From assembly GCF_030915465.1 (NCBI RefSeq), contig NZ_CP133267.1:4825001-4889000 (forward strand): a stretch of 64,000 nucleotides of DNA, given 5' to 3'. This DNA is from Neobacillus sp. PS3-34 (GTDB lineage: Bacteria > Bacillota > Bacilli > Bacillales > Cytobacillaceae). The position numbers were made by a program, and so were the translations under genes. Below the pieces are notes generated by a model. The model searched no databases, was not told the origin of the DNA, and saw only the letters and a list, made by a program, of their open reading frames with translations. Below are positions 8,701 through 16,934 of the stretch, in pieces (position 1 is the stretch's first letter; each line of letters opens with the position of its first letter).

Positions 8701-8790
8701 TTTATTTAACCTCACCCTTTAGTCGAATAAGGAAAAAAAGAGCTGCCAATCACACTGGATTATCAACTCTTCCTCCCGTTAATATAATAA
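8701..8790 (-). repeat. Composite intergenic element (8.7 kb)
   Basis: TTTATTTAAC and AGTCGAATAAG arms surround CTCACCC (8701-8731), next to AAAAAAAGAGCTG and CAACTCTT, which on the minus strand form an AGAG...CTCTTTTTTT terminator. It separates the two SMI1 genes. Confidence 0.7.
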
Positions 8791-8796
8791 AACGAA

Positions 8797-9315
8797 TTAA
8801 CTCATAAATATGTCATACCAAAAAGGGATTTTCTTTATATTATCAAAATCAATTTCGTGATGTTGCTTAAAACCAAATTCAACTGAAAAATAGTCCCATA
8901 AATTCTTACCATAGTAAATAATATCCGTCTGCCATACAGACATAATTGGATTTCCTTTTTCAAAAGGGAAAGAGGGTATGTATCTATGTCCATAAATCGG
9001 TATCAGTTTTGGTACATTTTCATAATTAATTGTAGCAATATTAATTGCATCTTCTAAATCGGAAGGCTTTTCTCCCCAACCTTCAACCCAAAATCCATTA
9101 TGTTCAATATCAAAAATAATACCTTCTAATGGCCAGTTCATTTGGTGAGTTATTTTTTCTATATTTTCTTTGCTTTTATTTCTCCAGTTAACAAATCCAT
9201 TAGAAATTGGTAGCGTATACATAAGTAATTCTCTATAATCCGGAGGGAAATTAATTTTGTATATTTTCTCTATGTCATCTATTTCTTCTTTATTTAATCC
9301 CTTTGTAAATTCCAC
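8797..9315 (-). CDS. SMI1/KNR4-like protein (immunity-type)
   Basis: 172 residues. The N-terminus repeats the family pattern: EEIDDIEKIYKINFPPDYRELLMYTLPISNG. The C-terminal part contains LIPIYGHRYIPSFP, the variant typical of YxiD/antitoxin-like SMI1 proteins, then SVWQTDIIYYGKNLWDYF. It is only distantly similar to the neighbour at 8263, so it is not a recent duplication. It is a likely toxin-immunity protein by family; the partner is unknown. Confidence 0.8.
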   Translation of the reverse strand: MEFTKGLNKEEIDDIEKIYKINFPPDYRELLMYTLPISNGFVNWRNKSKENIEKITHQMNWPLEGIIFDIEHNGFWVEGWGEKPSDLEDAINIATINYENVPKLIPIYGHRYIPSFPFEKGNPIMSVWQTDIIYYGKNLWDYFSVEFGFKQHHEIDFDNIKKIPFWYDIFMS

Positions 9316-9402
9316 GCCTCTTCCTTTTAATAAATTAACTAATACTAATTGAGTAGTATTTATTGTTTATCTCCCTAAAGTTAATTTTATAGAATATAAA
9401 TA

Positions 9403-9492
9403 CTTATTAAACAAAACTTCCCCGTTTGTTCAATAAGCAAAAAAGAGCTGCCGCAGCACCCCAGTTCCACTCTTCCCCCTGTTAGCGAAATA
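9403..9492 (-). repeat. Composite intergenic element (9.4 kb)
   Basis: CTTATTAAAC (9403-9412) and GTTCAATAAG (9428-9437) around CTTCCCCG, then AAAAAAGAGCTGCCGCAGC (a minus-strand terminator), then a half site CTGTTAGCGAAATAAG ending at about 9492, directly after the stop of the next gene. Confidence 0.8.
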
Positions 9493-9498
9493 AGACTC

Positions 9499-9855
9499 TT
9501 AATCAAAATCGTCAAGAATCTCTTTATCGAACCAAACATCTTCATAATCACCAACAATTAAAAATCGCCATCCAGGTGCCAAACCTAAATATTTTTTAAT
9601 ATCTAGTGCCCACTCATCAATATGTTCAATGTGAAGAGGAACAAAAAAATCAGGATCTTCGGAAAATTCTTCTCCTGCCCAAATAAACCAGCCAGAAGTT
9701 CCTTCTTCTGGATATAGGCGAAGACCATTAATAGGAATTATACCTTCTTTTACGTTATTAGAAATCCCTAATTTCAAGTTGTCTCCTGTTGGAAAATATT
9801 CAGCACCATATTTTTCACATATTCCTCTTTGTCCTTTATCAGTATTAATTGACAT
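9499..9855 (-). CDS. Immunity-like protein (Imm33/DUF2185-like, tentative)
   Basis: 118 residues from ATG 9855, chosen because GGAG lies 6 bases upstream; the in-frame TTG at 9867 overlaps that site. The motif EGTSGWFIWAGEEF followed by DPDFFVPLHIEHI and LGLAPGWRFLIVGDYEDVW resembles immunity proteins with an SGW..W.GEE core such as DUF2185/Imm33. I give that name with caution. It is cytoplasmic, acidic and has no toxin neighbour. It stands between two hairpin elements. Confidence 0.6.
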   Translation of the reverse strand: MSINTDKGQRGICEKYGAEYFPTGDNLKLGISNNVKEGIIPINGLRLYPEEGTSGWFIWAGEEFSEDPDFFVPLHIEHIDEWALDIKKYLGLAPGWRFLIVGDYEDVWFDKEILDDFD

Positions 9856-9913
9856 AAGATTCTCCAATTTATTGAATTTGTCTCTTAAAATTCAACAGAA
9901 ATTTTCAACTTCC

Positions 9914-9947
9914 TTCTTTCACTAAACTCACCCGTTTGTTCAATAAG
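9914..9947 (-). repeat. Hairpin element copy (9.9 kb)
   Basis: CTTTCACTAAACTCACCCG followed by TTTGTTCAATAAG (to 9947). A GCGTTAATCC half-terminator follows at about 9965, interrupted by a second CTTTCACTG. Confidence 0.65.
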
Positions 9948-10121
9948 AACTTCTACACAAAAAGCGTTAATCCTTCTTTCACTGAAAAACTGGATTGTAA
10001 AAAAATCGCTGAATTCCAATGGTATCAAGGTTTTCAAGCGATTTAATCATCTACCTTTATTCACGTTAAAAGGCTTTATGCGGAGTGAGCCCATAATAAC
10101 GGTAAATGAGGAAGGGTTAAA

Positions 10122-10358
10122 TTGAATAAAACTTTCTTAAAAGGTATTTTAAGTGTCATAATAGGTTGTATTGTAATGGGAACTTTGTTTCTTTGGCAAA
10201 AAGGTATGGGATTGGTTTCAAATTTATTTATATCAGTCACAGCTGCAATCTTGGGATATATGTTTATAGCTCCAATGATTATGTCAAAGGAAGAAATGAA
10301 AGAGTTTGAACAAAAAATAAATGAATGTTTAGAAAAAGATGATACGCTAAAAAAATAA
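10122..10358 (+). CDS. Two-pass small membrane protein
   Basis: 78 residues with two membrane helices (GILSVIIGCIVMGTLFLW and LFISVTAAILGYMFIAP) and a charged C-terminus KEEMKEFEQKINECLEKDD. The start is a TTG at 10122 supported by GAGGAAGGG 6 bases upstream; no ATG fits better. No family is recognised. It is the only plus-strand gene in this tract and has its own terminator. Confidence 0.6.
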   Translation: MNKTFLKGILSVIIGCIVMGTLFLWQKGMGLVSNLFISVTAAILGYMFIAPMIMSKEEMKEFEQKINECLEKDDTLKK

Positions 10359-10372
10359 CAAAAAAATAAATC

Positions 10373-10409
10373 AAAAGCCGATATCCCACAAATTGGAATA
10401 CCGGCTTTT
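10373..10409 (+). terminator. Intrinsic terminator
   Basis: AAAAGCCG (10373-10380) pairs with CGGCTTTT (10402-10409), with inner pairing ATATCC / GGAATA, then TATTTATT. It ends the 10122 gene. Confidence 0.7.
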
Positions 10410-10612
10410 ATTTATTGAATGGGGGTATTTGTGTTTTGGCTTACATTTATTATTTTCTGGTTGCCTTACCACTCTAATTAAATTAATCGTTTCTCGGACC
10501 AGGAAGTACATGGAAATAACAGCATTTTTTTATAGTAAAAAGATGATGACTAACATGACCCTGTATTTGGCAATTAAGAAATGCTATAAACGGCAGTATG
10601 TTTTATGAATTT

Positions 10613-10700
10613 AAAAAGAGCCAAAATAGGCAAGTAGTGCATAAAAACTTGCATATTTTTGGTTCTATATTTTTATTCTTATTGTGCTAAAGCACCTTTT
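10613..10700 (+). repeat. Long hairpin repeat, copy 1 of 2
   Basis: An arm starting AGAGCCAAAATAGGCAAGTA pairs with a mirrored arm ACTTGC...TTGGTTCT. It is followed by CTTATTGTGCTAAAGCACC, which resembles the half palindromes of the composite elements. Copy 2 is at 18746. Confidence 0.7.
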
Positions 10701-10944
10701 ACTTCAATTAGAAGAGAGCATCCCCTTAATATTAAAGGAATGCCCTGGATAGGTAAGTATAATATTTCAAAATTCATAAAAACTTTATTTCCAACTCGCC
10801 TCTAAGCAATCACATTTTGAACCATTAATTTTAATCCGAAGTCTTTGGAATCATTAATGTATAATTCAGCAAAAGAATGTTCTTCACTTTTTTATATTGT
10901 TCAATATGATAATTCCACGTCCAATAAGCTAATTAATTACCCTA

Positions 10945-11514
10945 TTATTCTTCCTTTTTTTCAGAATTTAAATATTCCTCTTTTAATATAGAGTAATGTG
11001 CAGTATCTGTTAGGACACCTTTTACCATTTGGTCTCTACGATGAGTACCTTCATATGTCATACCTAAACGGCTCAATACTTTTTCTGAAGCACCATTCCT
11101 AACATCATGTCCCGCAAACACTCGGTCTAAACCTAGTGTATGAAAGGCTAATTCAAGTATTAATTTCCCTGCTTCCGTCATGTAGCCCTTACCCCAAAAA
11201 TGTCTATTCAATGTAAAGCCTAGTTCTCCACTATTATTCCATTCATGTATTCTAAACTCAATCGTCCCAATCATTTTGTTGCTCTCTTTTAGAACAATTG
11301 CATACATACCGATTGGTGATTTCATATAATAGTTTGCTATCATTTTCTTCGTTTGGTTAACATCTGTATGTTGGTCATAAATGTAACGTGTAGTTCCTTC
11401 ATCAGATGTATACTCATACATATCATCGATATCATCAAGTGAAACCTGACGTAATATGATACGCTCCCCTTCCATCCGACTATGCTTAATCATTAAAAAG
11501 TTTGTATTACCCAT
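10945..11514 (-). CDS. GNAT N-acetyltransferase, RimJ/RimL type
   Basis: 189 residues of the Acetyltransf_3 type: GERIILRQVSLDDIDDMYEY at the start, IGTIEFRIHEWNNSGELGFTLN in the core strands, the acetyl-CoA loop HFWGKGYMTEAGKLILELAF, and RVFAGHDVRNGASEKVLSRLGM at the C-terminal end. It transfers acetyl from acetyl-CoA to an amine; the acceptor could be a protein N-terminus or a small molecule. The start ATG 11514 has CAGGAG 8 bases upstream. It is monocistronic. Confidence 0.9.
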   Translation of the reverse strand: MGNTNFLMIKHSRMEGERIILRQVSLDDIDDMYEYTSDEGTTRYIYDQHTDVNQTKKMIANYYMKSPIGMYAIVLKESNKMIGTIEFRIHEWNNSGELGFTLNRHFWGKGYMTEAGKLILELAFHTLGLDRVFAGHDVRNGASEKVLSRLGMTYEGTHRRDQMVKGVLTDTAHYSILKEEYLNSEKKEE

Positions 11515-11670
11515 GTCAACACTCCTGTTTTATTACATTATAAGATTCTACCGTTTTTTCATACTCTACTAATTATTGTAGCATATTCTTTTGAGGCGAA
11601 AAATCATTGCCATATATAAGCTAACCTGCCCCTTCGTATTATAAGGTTAACCACAAACCAATATGAATAA

Positions 11671-13458
11671 TTAATGTAAATAATTATTCAGTAGACTATT
11701 GATTGATTGATTTATTTCATTTATGTTAGGATTTTCTACGTTCATATCGTTAATGCTATATTTCCTTTTTAGTTGAATAATTCTTTCGATACTTTCATTT
11801 AATCTTTGTTCTGAAATTTCTCCATTTTGAACTGCTGTTTTTAGAGAGGAGGCAATCTTCACAACATTATTATATTCATGCCCTACTAAAATAATATCGC
11901 TTCCTGCCTTTACTGATTCCACCGCTGCTTTGCCAATATCAAAATGTTCTGTTATGGCCCCCATTGTCATATCGTCCGTTATGATTACTCCCTTGAAAAT
12001 AAGTTGTTTTCTAAGAAGGTCCGTCATGACAACTTTTGACATGGACGCTGGATTCGTATTATCTAATTGAAGCAATAAAATATGGGCGACCATCACAACA
12101 TCAGCTCCATCATCAATTGCATGTTCAAAGGGAATTAATTCTAGTTTTTTGAGTTCTTCAAGACTCTTATTTACAATTGGAAGTTCCAGATGGGAATCAA
12201 CCGATGTATCTCCATGTCCAGGAAAATGCTTAATAGTAGGGATTACGTTTTGCGACTGAATCCCTTTCATCGTTTGAATCCCAAGTTTACTTACAATTTC
12301 CGTATTATTCCCAAATGATCGATCCCCGATAACAGGGTTATTTGGATTGCTGGTAATATCAAGAACAGGTGCAAAATCGAGATTTAAACCAAATTCTCTT
12401 AATTCATGGCCTAAAAGGGTTCCGACTTTATAAGAAAACGCGGGATTATTTACCTGCCCAATCTTATTATTGGGAGGAAAGTTAGCAATTCCACCCGGCA
12501 ATCTTGTCACACGCCCACCCTCTTGGTCAACGCCTAAGAAAAGAGGTAAATTCGAACTATTTTCAGCTTTCATTTGATTCACAAGTTGAATGGTTTGTGC
12601 AGGGGTAGCGAGATTATTTTTGTAAAAAATAATTCCTCCTACATGGTATTGGTTTATTAATTTTTTTGCGTTTGCATCCATCGTGGTCCCGGAAATTCCA
12701 GTAAGAATCATCTGCCCAATTTTATCTTCTAAACTCATTTTAGAAATCACTTCTGAAATGGATTGATTTCCTAATTGATTCGGTTTTTCAACTTGTGTTT
12801 GTTGATTTGATTTCTTACCAATCTGTGTAAAGAGTGAGATATGGTCAACTTTAGGATTTGGTTCCTGCTCTGTTTTTACTGGTAAAACCCATAATACATC
12901 AGTAGAAGCCGTTGCATGATAGACAAGTATCATTTGGTCAACAGTTGAATCTTTATAGTATCGAATGGCATCGGGTTGTCCACCAGTTTTCTCAATTTCA
13001 TTTAACGAGATATTTTGCAGTTCAGAATCATACGATCGTATATCATTAACAGTCTGATCGGCATAGCCGATTGTAGCATGATGACTTACGTATTCCTCAT
13101 ATCTGCCTTTAACAGTTTCCGAAATATGTTCTGATTTTCCCCACTCTTGATTTACTTCCTTCCATTCTGTTTTACCAGAAACAAAGGAAATGTTCGGAAC
13201 CTTGCCTACCTTAGATAGGGAAAACGTTTCCTTTACTAATTTCTCAAGATTTGAATTCCGCTCAGAATCCACTGTATTTTTACCGGGATTTTTAGTTTCG
13301 GAAGGTTGAGTAATAATTGGAATTTCTTTCCCTTGAGTAGTCTTTTCACTACTATTTTCTTTGATTGCATAATAATAAACGCCAATGATTAAGGCTAAAA
13401 TGAAAAGTGGAATCGTAAAAATAAGTAGTTTATTTCGAGATTTTCTTTGTCTTTTCAT
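11671..13458 (-). CDS. nagZ: Membrane-anchored GH3 beta-N-acetylglucosaminidase with DUF4309-like domain
   Basis: 595 residues. An N-terminal anchor (residues 11-31) is followed by a low-complexity linker; a DUF4309-like domain (about 73-214: VSGKTEWKEVNQEWG ... DQMILVYHATASTDVLWVLP ... VDHISLF); then a GH3 N-terminal barrel with LGVDQEGGRVTRLPGG, KHFPGHGDTSVDSH (dyad Asp421/His423) and the nucleophile motif ITDDMTMG (493-500). It probably removes GlcNAc from muropeptides during wall recycling outside the membrane. It lies 121 bases after blaR1, whose product carries the same accessory domain, so the three genes may form one regulated unit. Confidence 0.88.
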   Translation of the reverse strand: MKRQRKSRNKLLIFTIPLFILALIIGVYYYAIKENSSEKTTQGKEIPIITQPSETKNPGKNTVDSERNSNLEKLVKETFSLSKVGKVPNISFVSGKTEWKEVNQEWGKSEHISETVKGRYEEYVSHHATIGYADQTVNDIRSYDSELQNISLNEIEKTGGQPDAIRYYKDSTVDQMILVYHATASTDVLWVLPVKTEQEPNPKVDHISLFTQIGKKSNQQTQVEKPNQLGNQSISEVISKMSLEDKIGQMILTGISGTTMDANAKKLINQYHVGGIIFYKNNLATPAQTIQLVNQMKAENSSNLPLFLGVDQEGGRVTRLPGGIANFPPNNKIGQVNNPAFSYKVGTLLGHELREFGLNLDFAPVLDITSNPNNPVIGDRSFGNNTEIVSKLGIQTMKGIQSQNVIPTIKHFPGHGDTSVDSHLELPIVNKSLEELKKLELIPFEHAIDDGADVVMVAHILLLQLDNTNPASMSKVVMTDLLRKQLIFKGVIITDDMTMGAITEHFDIGKAAVESVKAGSDIILVGHEYNNVVKIASSLKTAVQNGEISEQRLNESIERIIQLKRKYSINDMNVENPNINEINQSINSLLNNYLH

Positions 13459-13578
13459 ACTCCAATTTCCCTTTTATTTTTCGTTTTAAGTTTTTATCAT
13501 GTTTTTTTCACATAATTTCGAGTTCAACTTCCTATAACGTAGCTCGTTAGCAGCCGTTATTTTTTTGTTTATTTTTTA

Positions 13579-15246
13579 TTACCATTGTCTTCCCGTATCG
13601 TTTGACATATTATTAAAGGTCCCCTTAGGGTAAAGCACGGAGTAGTGGTCCATTACCGGGTCCGGATTGCTGTTTGAAGGCATAGGAAATACTAACAAAA
13701 TCTTGTATTCCGAATTTGCAACATACCCAATAATTTCCTCGCCATTACTTTTCACATCATATGCCGGAGTTCCAAATACTTTCTTTACCATAGAAAGTGA
13801 TAATTCATTTAATTTCTCATCAAAGGATCTCGCCTCAAAAATCTGTGACCCTTTGTTGAAACCAAATACCACATTGTATTTTGAAAAGACAGCATAATTT
13901 CCTTTAGCATTAGGTACCCAATCAGCCTTATCCGGATTTCCTAGTTTTTTCTCTACGTCTTCTATAACAGTAGTTTTAACAGGAAACTTTGAGTTGATGA
14001 TTTTACCCTGCTTTGCCAATTGCATGATACTTGAAAGAAGTTTTCGCTGAGTATCCCCATTAGATGATAAAGAAGAGGTATTGTTATTCGATGCTGACGC
14101 ATTGCTTGTTTTGTCTTGTGTTATGTCGCTTTGTGATGCTTGATCTTGAGATGTTTTTTCCACTGACAGAGTAGAACTATTGATATCGCTGTTTTCATTT
14201 GGGCTAACAACTGAACTGCCAGGTTTAATGGTGCTTGAAAAGCCTACCATAATTGTAAGAGATAGAGCTAATACTGCACATATTGCCGAACTTTTTTTAA
14301 ATTGTGTAATCATAACAATTCTTCGTTTATTGTATTTACTTGCATATCCTAATGTCCCAGTGGTACTCCTTTTTTCTGAGAATAATCTAAGCATATTGAT
14401 TATTGTCAGACCGTATTTTTTGACTTCTTCTGTCTTTAAAGTGCTGATGACAGACGCATCACAAGCCAATTCACAGTCTTGTTTTACCTGATTAAGTGAA
14501 TACCAGATTAAGGGGTTGAACCAATAGATTGCTTTAACAATCATAAGTAAGGTGTTTACCACTAAATCCTTGTTCTTAATATGAGTTAATTCATGGCTTA
14601 ACACAAACCTAAACTCTTCCAGGGTTAATTTGTCTATAAGCTCCTCTGGAATAATAATTTTAGGATGGATCATCCCGTAAACTGCTGGTGATTTCGAATA
14701 ATTACTATAAATAATTTTTATCTTTGAATTAACTCTAAGCTTTGATTTTTCTGCTTCTAAAATTTCAATTAAGTCTTCTCTTTCACAGAATGAACACTTT
14801 TTCAATTTAGCCCTCATCAAGATATTTACGCATAAAATATAGAGTAACATTGACGAAACACCAATTATCCACAACACCGCTGCAGTATCATAACTTAAAA
14901 TAGCGCCTAAAATTCCTGGATCAGCTAATGCTTTACTATCTTCTATAGAAGGTGTATTTTCGGTTGCGATAGTACTGTTTGGTATTATGTTAGGAACATA
15001 TTGTTCTGCAATAAAATGATGATCAAGTTTCTTCTGTTCTATTGGAATAAAACTTATAAAGCTTATATGACTTTGAATGTCTATTGGCACTATTAGCCTA
15101 AGTACAAGCAAAATCCAAATATAATAATGAAGCTTTGCACTAAGTCTTTGTCTAAAAATAGCCTTAATTACAAGTATCCCTAATGCTAAAATACTCCCCA
15201 TAAGCGAAAGTAATAAGACTTCTTTAAATAGTGCAGATAAAACCAT
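13579..15246 (-). CDS. blaR1: BlaR1-family M56 metallopeptidase sensor with DUF4309-like domain
   Basis: 555 residues. Membrane segments near 10-30, 41-58, 120-143 and about 315-335 surround the cytoplasmic M56 zinc protease with SHELTHIKNKD (HELTH 218-222) and downstream QDCELACDASV. After the fourth helix comes a Ser/Asn-rich linker, then a DUF4309-like domain (about 400-545: VEKKLGNPDKADWV ... IFEARSFDEKLNELSLSMVKKVFG ... VMDHYSVLYP) instead of the beta-lactam-binding domain of classical BlaR1. In the family the sensor triggers loss of BlaI. The ligand here is unknown. It starts 18 bases after blaI. Confidence 0.88.
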   Translation of the reverse strand: MVLSALFKEVLLLSLMGSILALGILVIKAIFRQRLSAKLHYYIWILLVLRLIVPIDIQSHISFISFIPIEQKKLDHHFIAEQYVPNIIPNSTIATENTPSIEDSKALADPGILGAILSYDTAAVLWIIGVSSMLLYILCVNILMRAKLKKCSFCEREDLIEILEAEKSKLRVNSKIKIIYSNYSKSPAVYGMIHPKIIIPEELIDKLTLEEFRFVLSHELTHIKNKDLVVNTLLMIVKAIYWFNPLIWYSLNQVKQDCELACDASVISTLKTEEVKKYGLTIINMLRLFSEKRSTTGTLGYASKYNKRRIVMITQFKKSSAICAVLALSLTIMVGFSSTIKPGSSVVSPNENSDINSSTLSVEKTSQDQASQSDITQDKTSNASASNNNTSSLSSNGDTQRKLLSSIMQLAKQGKIINSKFPVKTTVIEDVEKKLGNPDKADWVPNAKGNYAVFSKYNVVFGFNKGSQIFEARSFDEKLNELSLSMVKKVFGTPAYDVKSNGEEIIGYVANSEYKILLVFPMPSNSNPDPVMDHYSVLYPKGTFNNMSNDTGRQW

Positions 15247-15263
15247 ACATCAATACCTGCCTT

Positions 15264-15644
15264 TTACTTGTTATTTTTTTTATTAAGCAATCGTTCCAGT
15301 TCTTCTATTTCCTCCTCAGAAATCTTCTCTTCCTTGATAAAATTGGCGAGCATAAGGTGGATAGAACCATCGTATACCTTTTGAATAAACGATCTTGTTT
15401 CATCCAATATACAGTCTCTTTTATCTACCAAAGGATAATACTCATAAAGAGGCTTCTCCTTATCCACACCCAAAAAACCTTTTTTCACCAATCTACTTAT
15501 TAATGAATGAATTGTTTTAGGACTCCAATTCTTATTAGAACTTACTGCCTCTACTATCTTCGTAGAAGTTAATGGAGCTTCTTCCCATAACACCTTCATT
15601 ACAATCCATTCTGCATCAGTTATTTTGCAATCTGCTTTCTTCAT
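15264..15644 (-). CDS. blaI: BlaI/MecI-family repressor
   Basis: 126 residues with the penicillinase-repressor winged helix: ITDAEWIVMKVLWEEAPLTSTKIVEAV, WSPKTIHSLISRLVKKGFL, and a C-terminal dimerisation helix ending EEEIEELERLLNKK. ATG 15644 follows GGAGGAATAAG. It binds TACA/TGTA operators and should repress its own operon; a large palindrome overlaps the promoter. It is the first gene of blaI-blaR1-nagZ. Confidence 0.92.
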   Translation of the reverse strand: MKKADCKITDAEWIVMKVLWEEAPLTSTKIVEAVSSNKNWSPKTIHSLISRLVKKGFLGVDKEKPLYEYYPLVDKRDCILDETRSFIQKVYDGSIHLMLANFIKEEKISEEEIEELERLLNKKNNK

Positions 15645-15650
15645 CTTATT

Positions 15651-15702
15651 CCTCCATCCTACAAGTGTAATCTAATTACAGACTACACTTGTAGGATGGA
15701 GG
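15651..15702 (-). promoter_or_regulatory. BlaI operator: 19-bp perfect inverted repeat
   Basis: Two perfect 19-bp arms (15651-15669 and 15684-15702) carry TACAAGTGTA / TACACTTGTA. Their 14-base centre completes a second, inner palindrome TGTAAT-CTA-ATTACA (15667-15681). Each has the TACA/TGTA half-sites bound by BlaI and MecI. The outer arm also includes the blaI ribosome binding site. Confidence 0.85.
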
Positions 15703-15708
15703 TGTCAA
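15680..15708 (-). promoter_or_regulatory. blaI operon promoter
   Basis: Minus strand TTGACA (15708-15703), 17 bases, TAGTCT (15685-15680). The whole spacer and -10 lie within the operator, so bound repressor would block polymerase. Confidence 0.75.
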
Positions 15709-16072
15709 CATCCTTTTTTCCAAAATTAAATAGCCCACAATGTTTTATCTACAAAATTAAAAATGAATTTTAGATCGAAGCTAATGAAATTTATTCGTTT
15801 AATGAAGGAAGGAAAAATGAGTAATAAAGTACATTTTCAAAACAAAAAGAAGGCATAGGCTCCAATTACTTTACCTATGTCTCCCTTTTCAAATTTAACA
15901 TTTGCAATAAGCGTTCATGAAATGACTTTTTTATTTAGGCAGTGCACTGTAAGTAATTCACAGCAAATTTAATCCCCGTTACTTAAAATGGAATATTTTA
16001 AATACCTCTCAAATGCATCTGATATATCCATAATAATGCAGGAGTCTTGTTTAGAGATCTCCTGCTTTGTTG
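15709..16072. other. Gene-free stretch
   Basis: No gene seen. A weak hairpin GGCATAGG / CCTATGTC lies near 15852-15883. Confidence 0.4.
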
Positions 16073-16264
16073 TTACTCAACCATTTTTGTGTTTACATAG
16101 CACAAAAGGATTACATAACCACTTACCAGGTCAGAAATTAATTCTTGGGAATTTGGATGATTAATGAAAACGCCTTCTAAAGGATCATAATCATCATAAA
16201 AATTAATCGAACCTTCCAACTTAGCCAGTTTTTTTTTGCATTTAACACTACTCAGCACGAACAC
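16073..16264 (-). CDS. Possible small hypothetical protein
   Basis: 63 residues (MFVLSSVKCKKKLAKLEGSI, then FYDDYDPLEGVFINHP and a hydrophobic end LVSGYVILLCYVN). The start has no clear ribosome binding site and no family is recognised. It could be a gene fragment or chance. Confidence 0.25.
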   Translation of the reverse strand: MFVLSSVKCKKKLAKLEGSINFYDDYDPLEGVFINHPNSQELISDLVSGYVILLCYVNTKMVE

Positions 16265-16535
16265 TTTTAGTGCTTATTTTTAAAGAAATAATTATTCTTA
16301 TTAAATTCCCTAGGTTAAATACGATTTTCTCACAAATGCTCGCTTATTCGCAGGATTTCATACCCCTTTTTATAGGGTTAACAGTTAAATGAAATGAGTT
16401 CAGATTAATAAGGCTTCGTGAAGGCATAGTTAAATAGAGGAGCGTCCCTAGACTTTCTCATTTATGTGTTAATTCTTTGGTTATAGTGCATTTAAAGGTA
16501 AGAGATTGGGTTTACTGATTTAAATTAATCTCTAA

Positions 16536-16769
16536 TTTAAGCTGGGGCTTAAGCAACTACTGGCTGCGGTTATGCTTGTCTTGTTTGCAGGTTATATTGT
16601 TCCGAGATTGAATAGATTTAAAGCTAAACTAACCCCTTCCCTCGTAAAGGAAGAGCTATTAATCGAAGAAAGCCGGAAGTATTTATTTAAGTTTTATACC
16701 GGATTGGATATCGTCCATATAGGTGCTCTTGTTAATATGGTCTTAGCATTGTGGAAGCCGTTTTATTAA
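16536..16769 (+). pseudogene. Possible 3' fragment of a membrane protein gene
   Basis: A frame open from 16536 without a start reads LGLKQLLAAVMLVLFAGYIV, PRLNRFKAKL, then a second hydrophobic end IVHIGALVNMVLALWKPF. The pattern of two helices around a PR..R loop and a near-terminal HxxALVN looks like the end of a DUF4149-type membrane protein. It lies on the same strand as and just before the M3 peptidase. The assignment is weak. Confidence 0.35.
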
Positions 16770-16934
16770 TAACGATCCGGGAGCCGAGAGGGATTCCGGG
16801 ACCTCCTTATATTTTTATTATCGATTAAAATGTAATCACTTGTTGAACCATATGAAAAAACTAGATTTATTACCTAGAAATCTATAATATAACTATTGGG
16901 ATAATTGAAATAATTACAAAAAGGGGAGTTATCT

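Noticed and set aside
10393..10608. Plus-strand protein-coding gene
   Set aside because: It begins inside a terminator and has no family resemblance or ribosome binding site.
13579..15246. Beta-lactam sensor controlling a beta-lactamase
   Set aside because: No penicillin-binding domain in the sensor and no beta-lactamase gene in the window.
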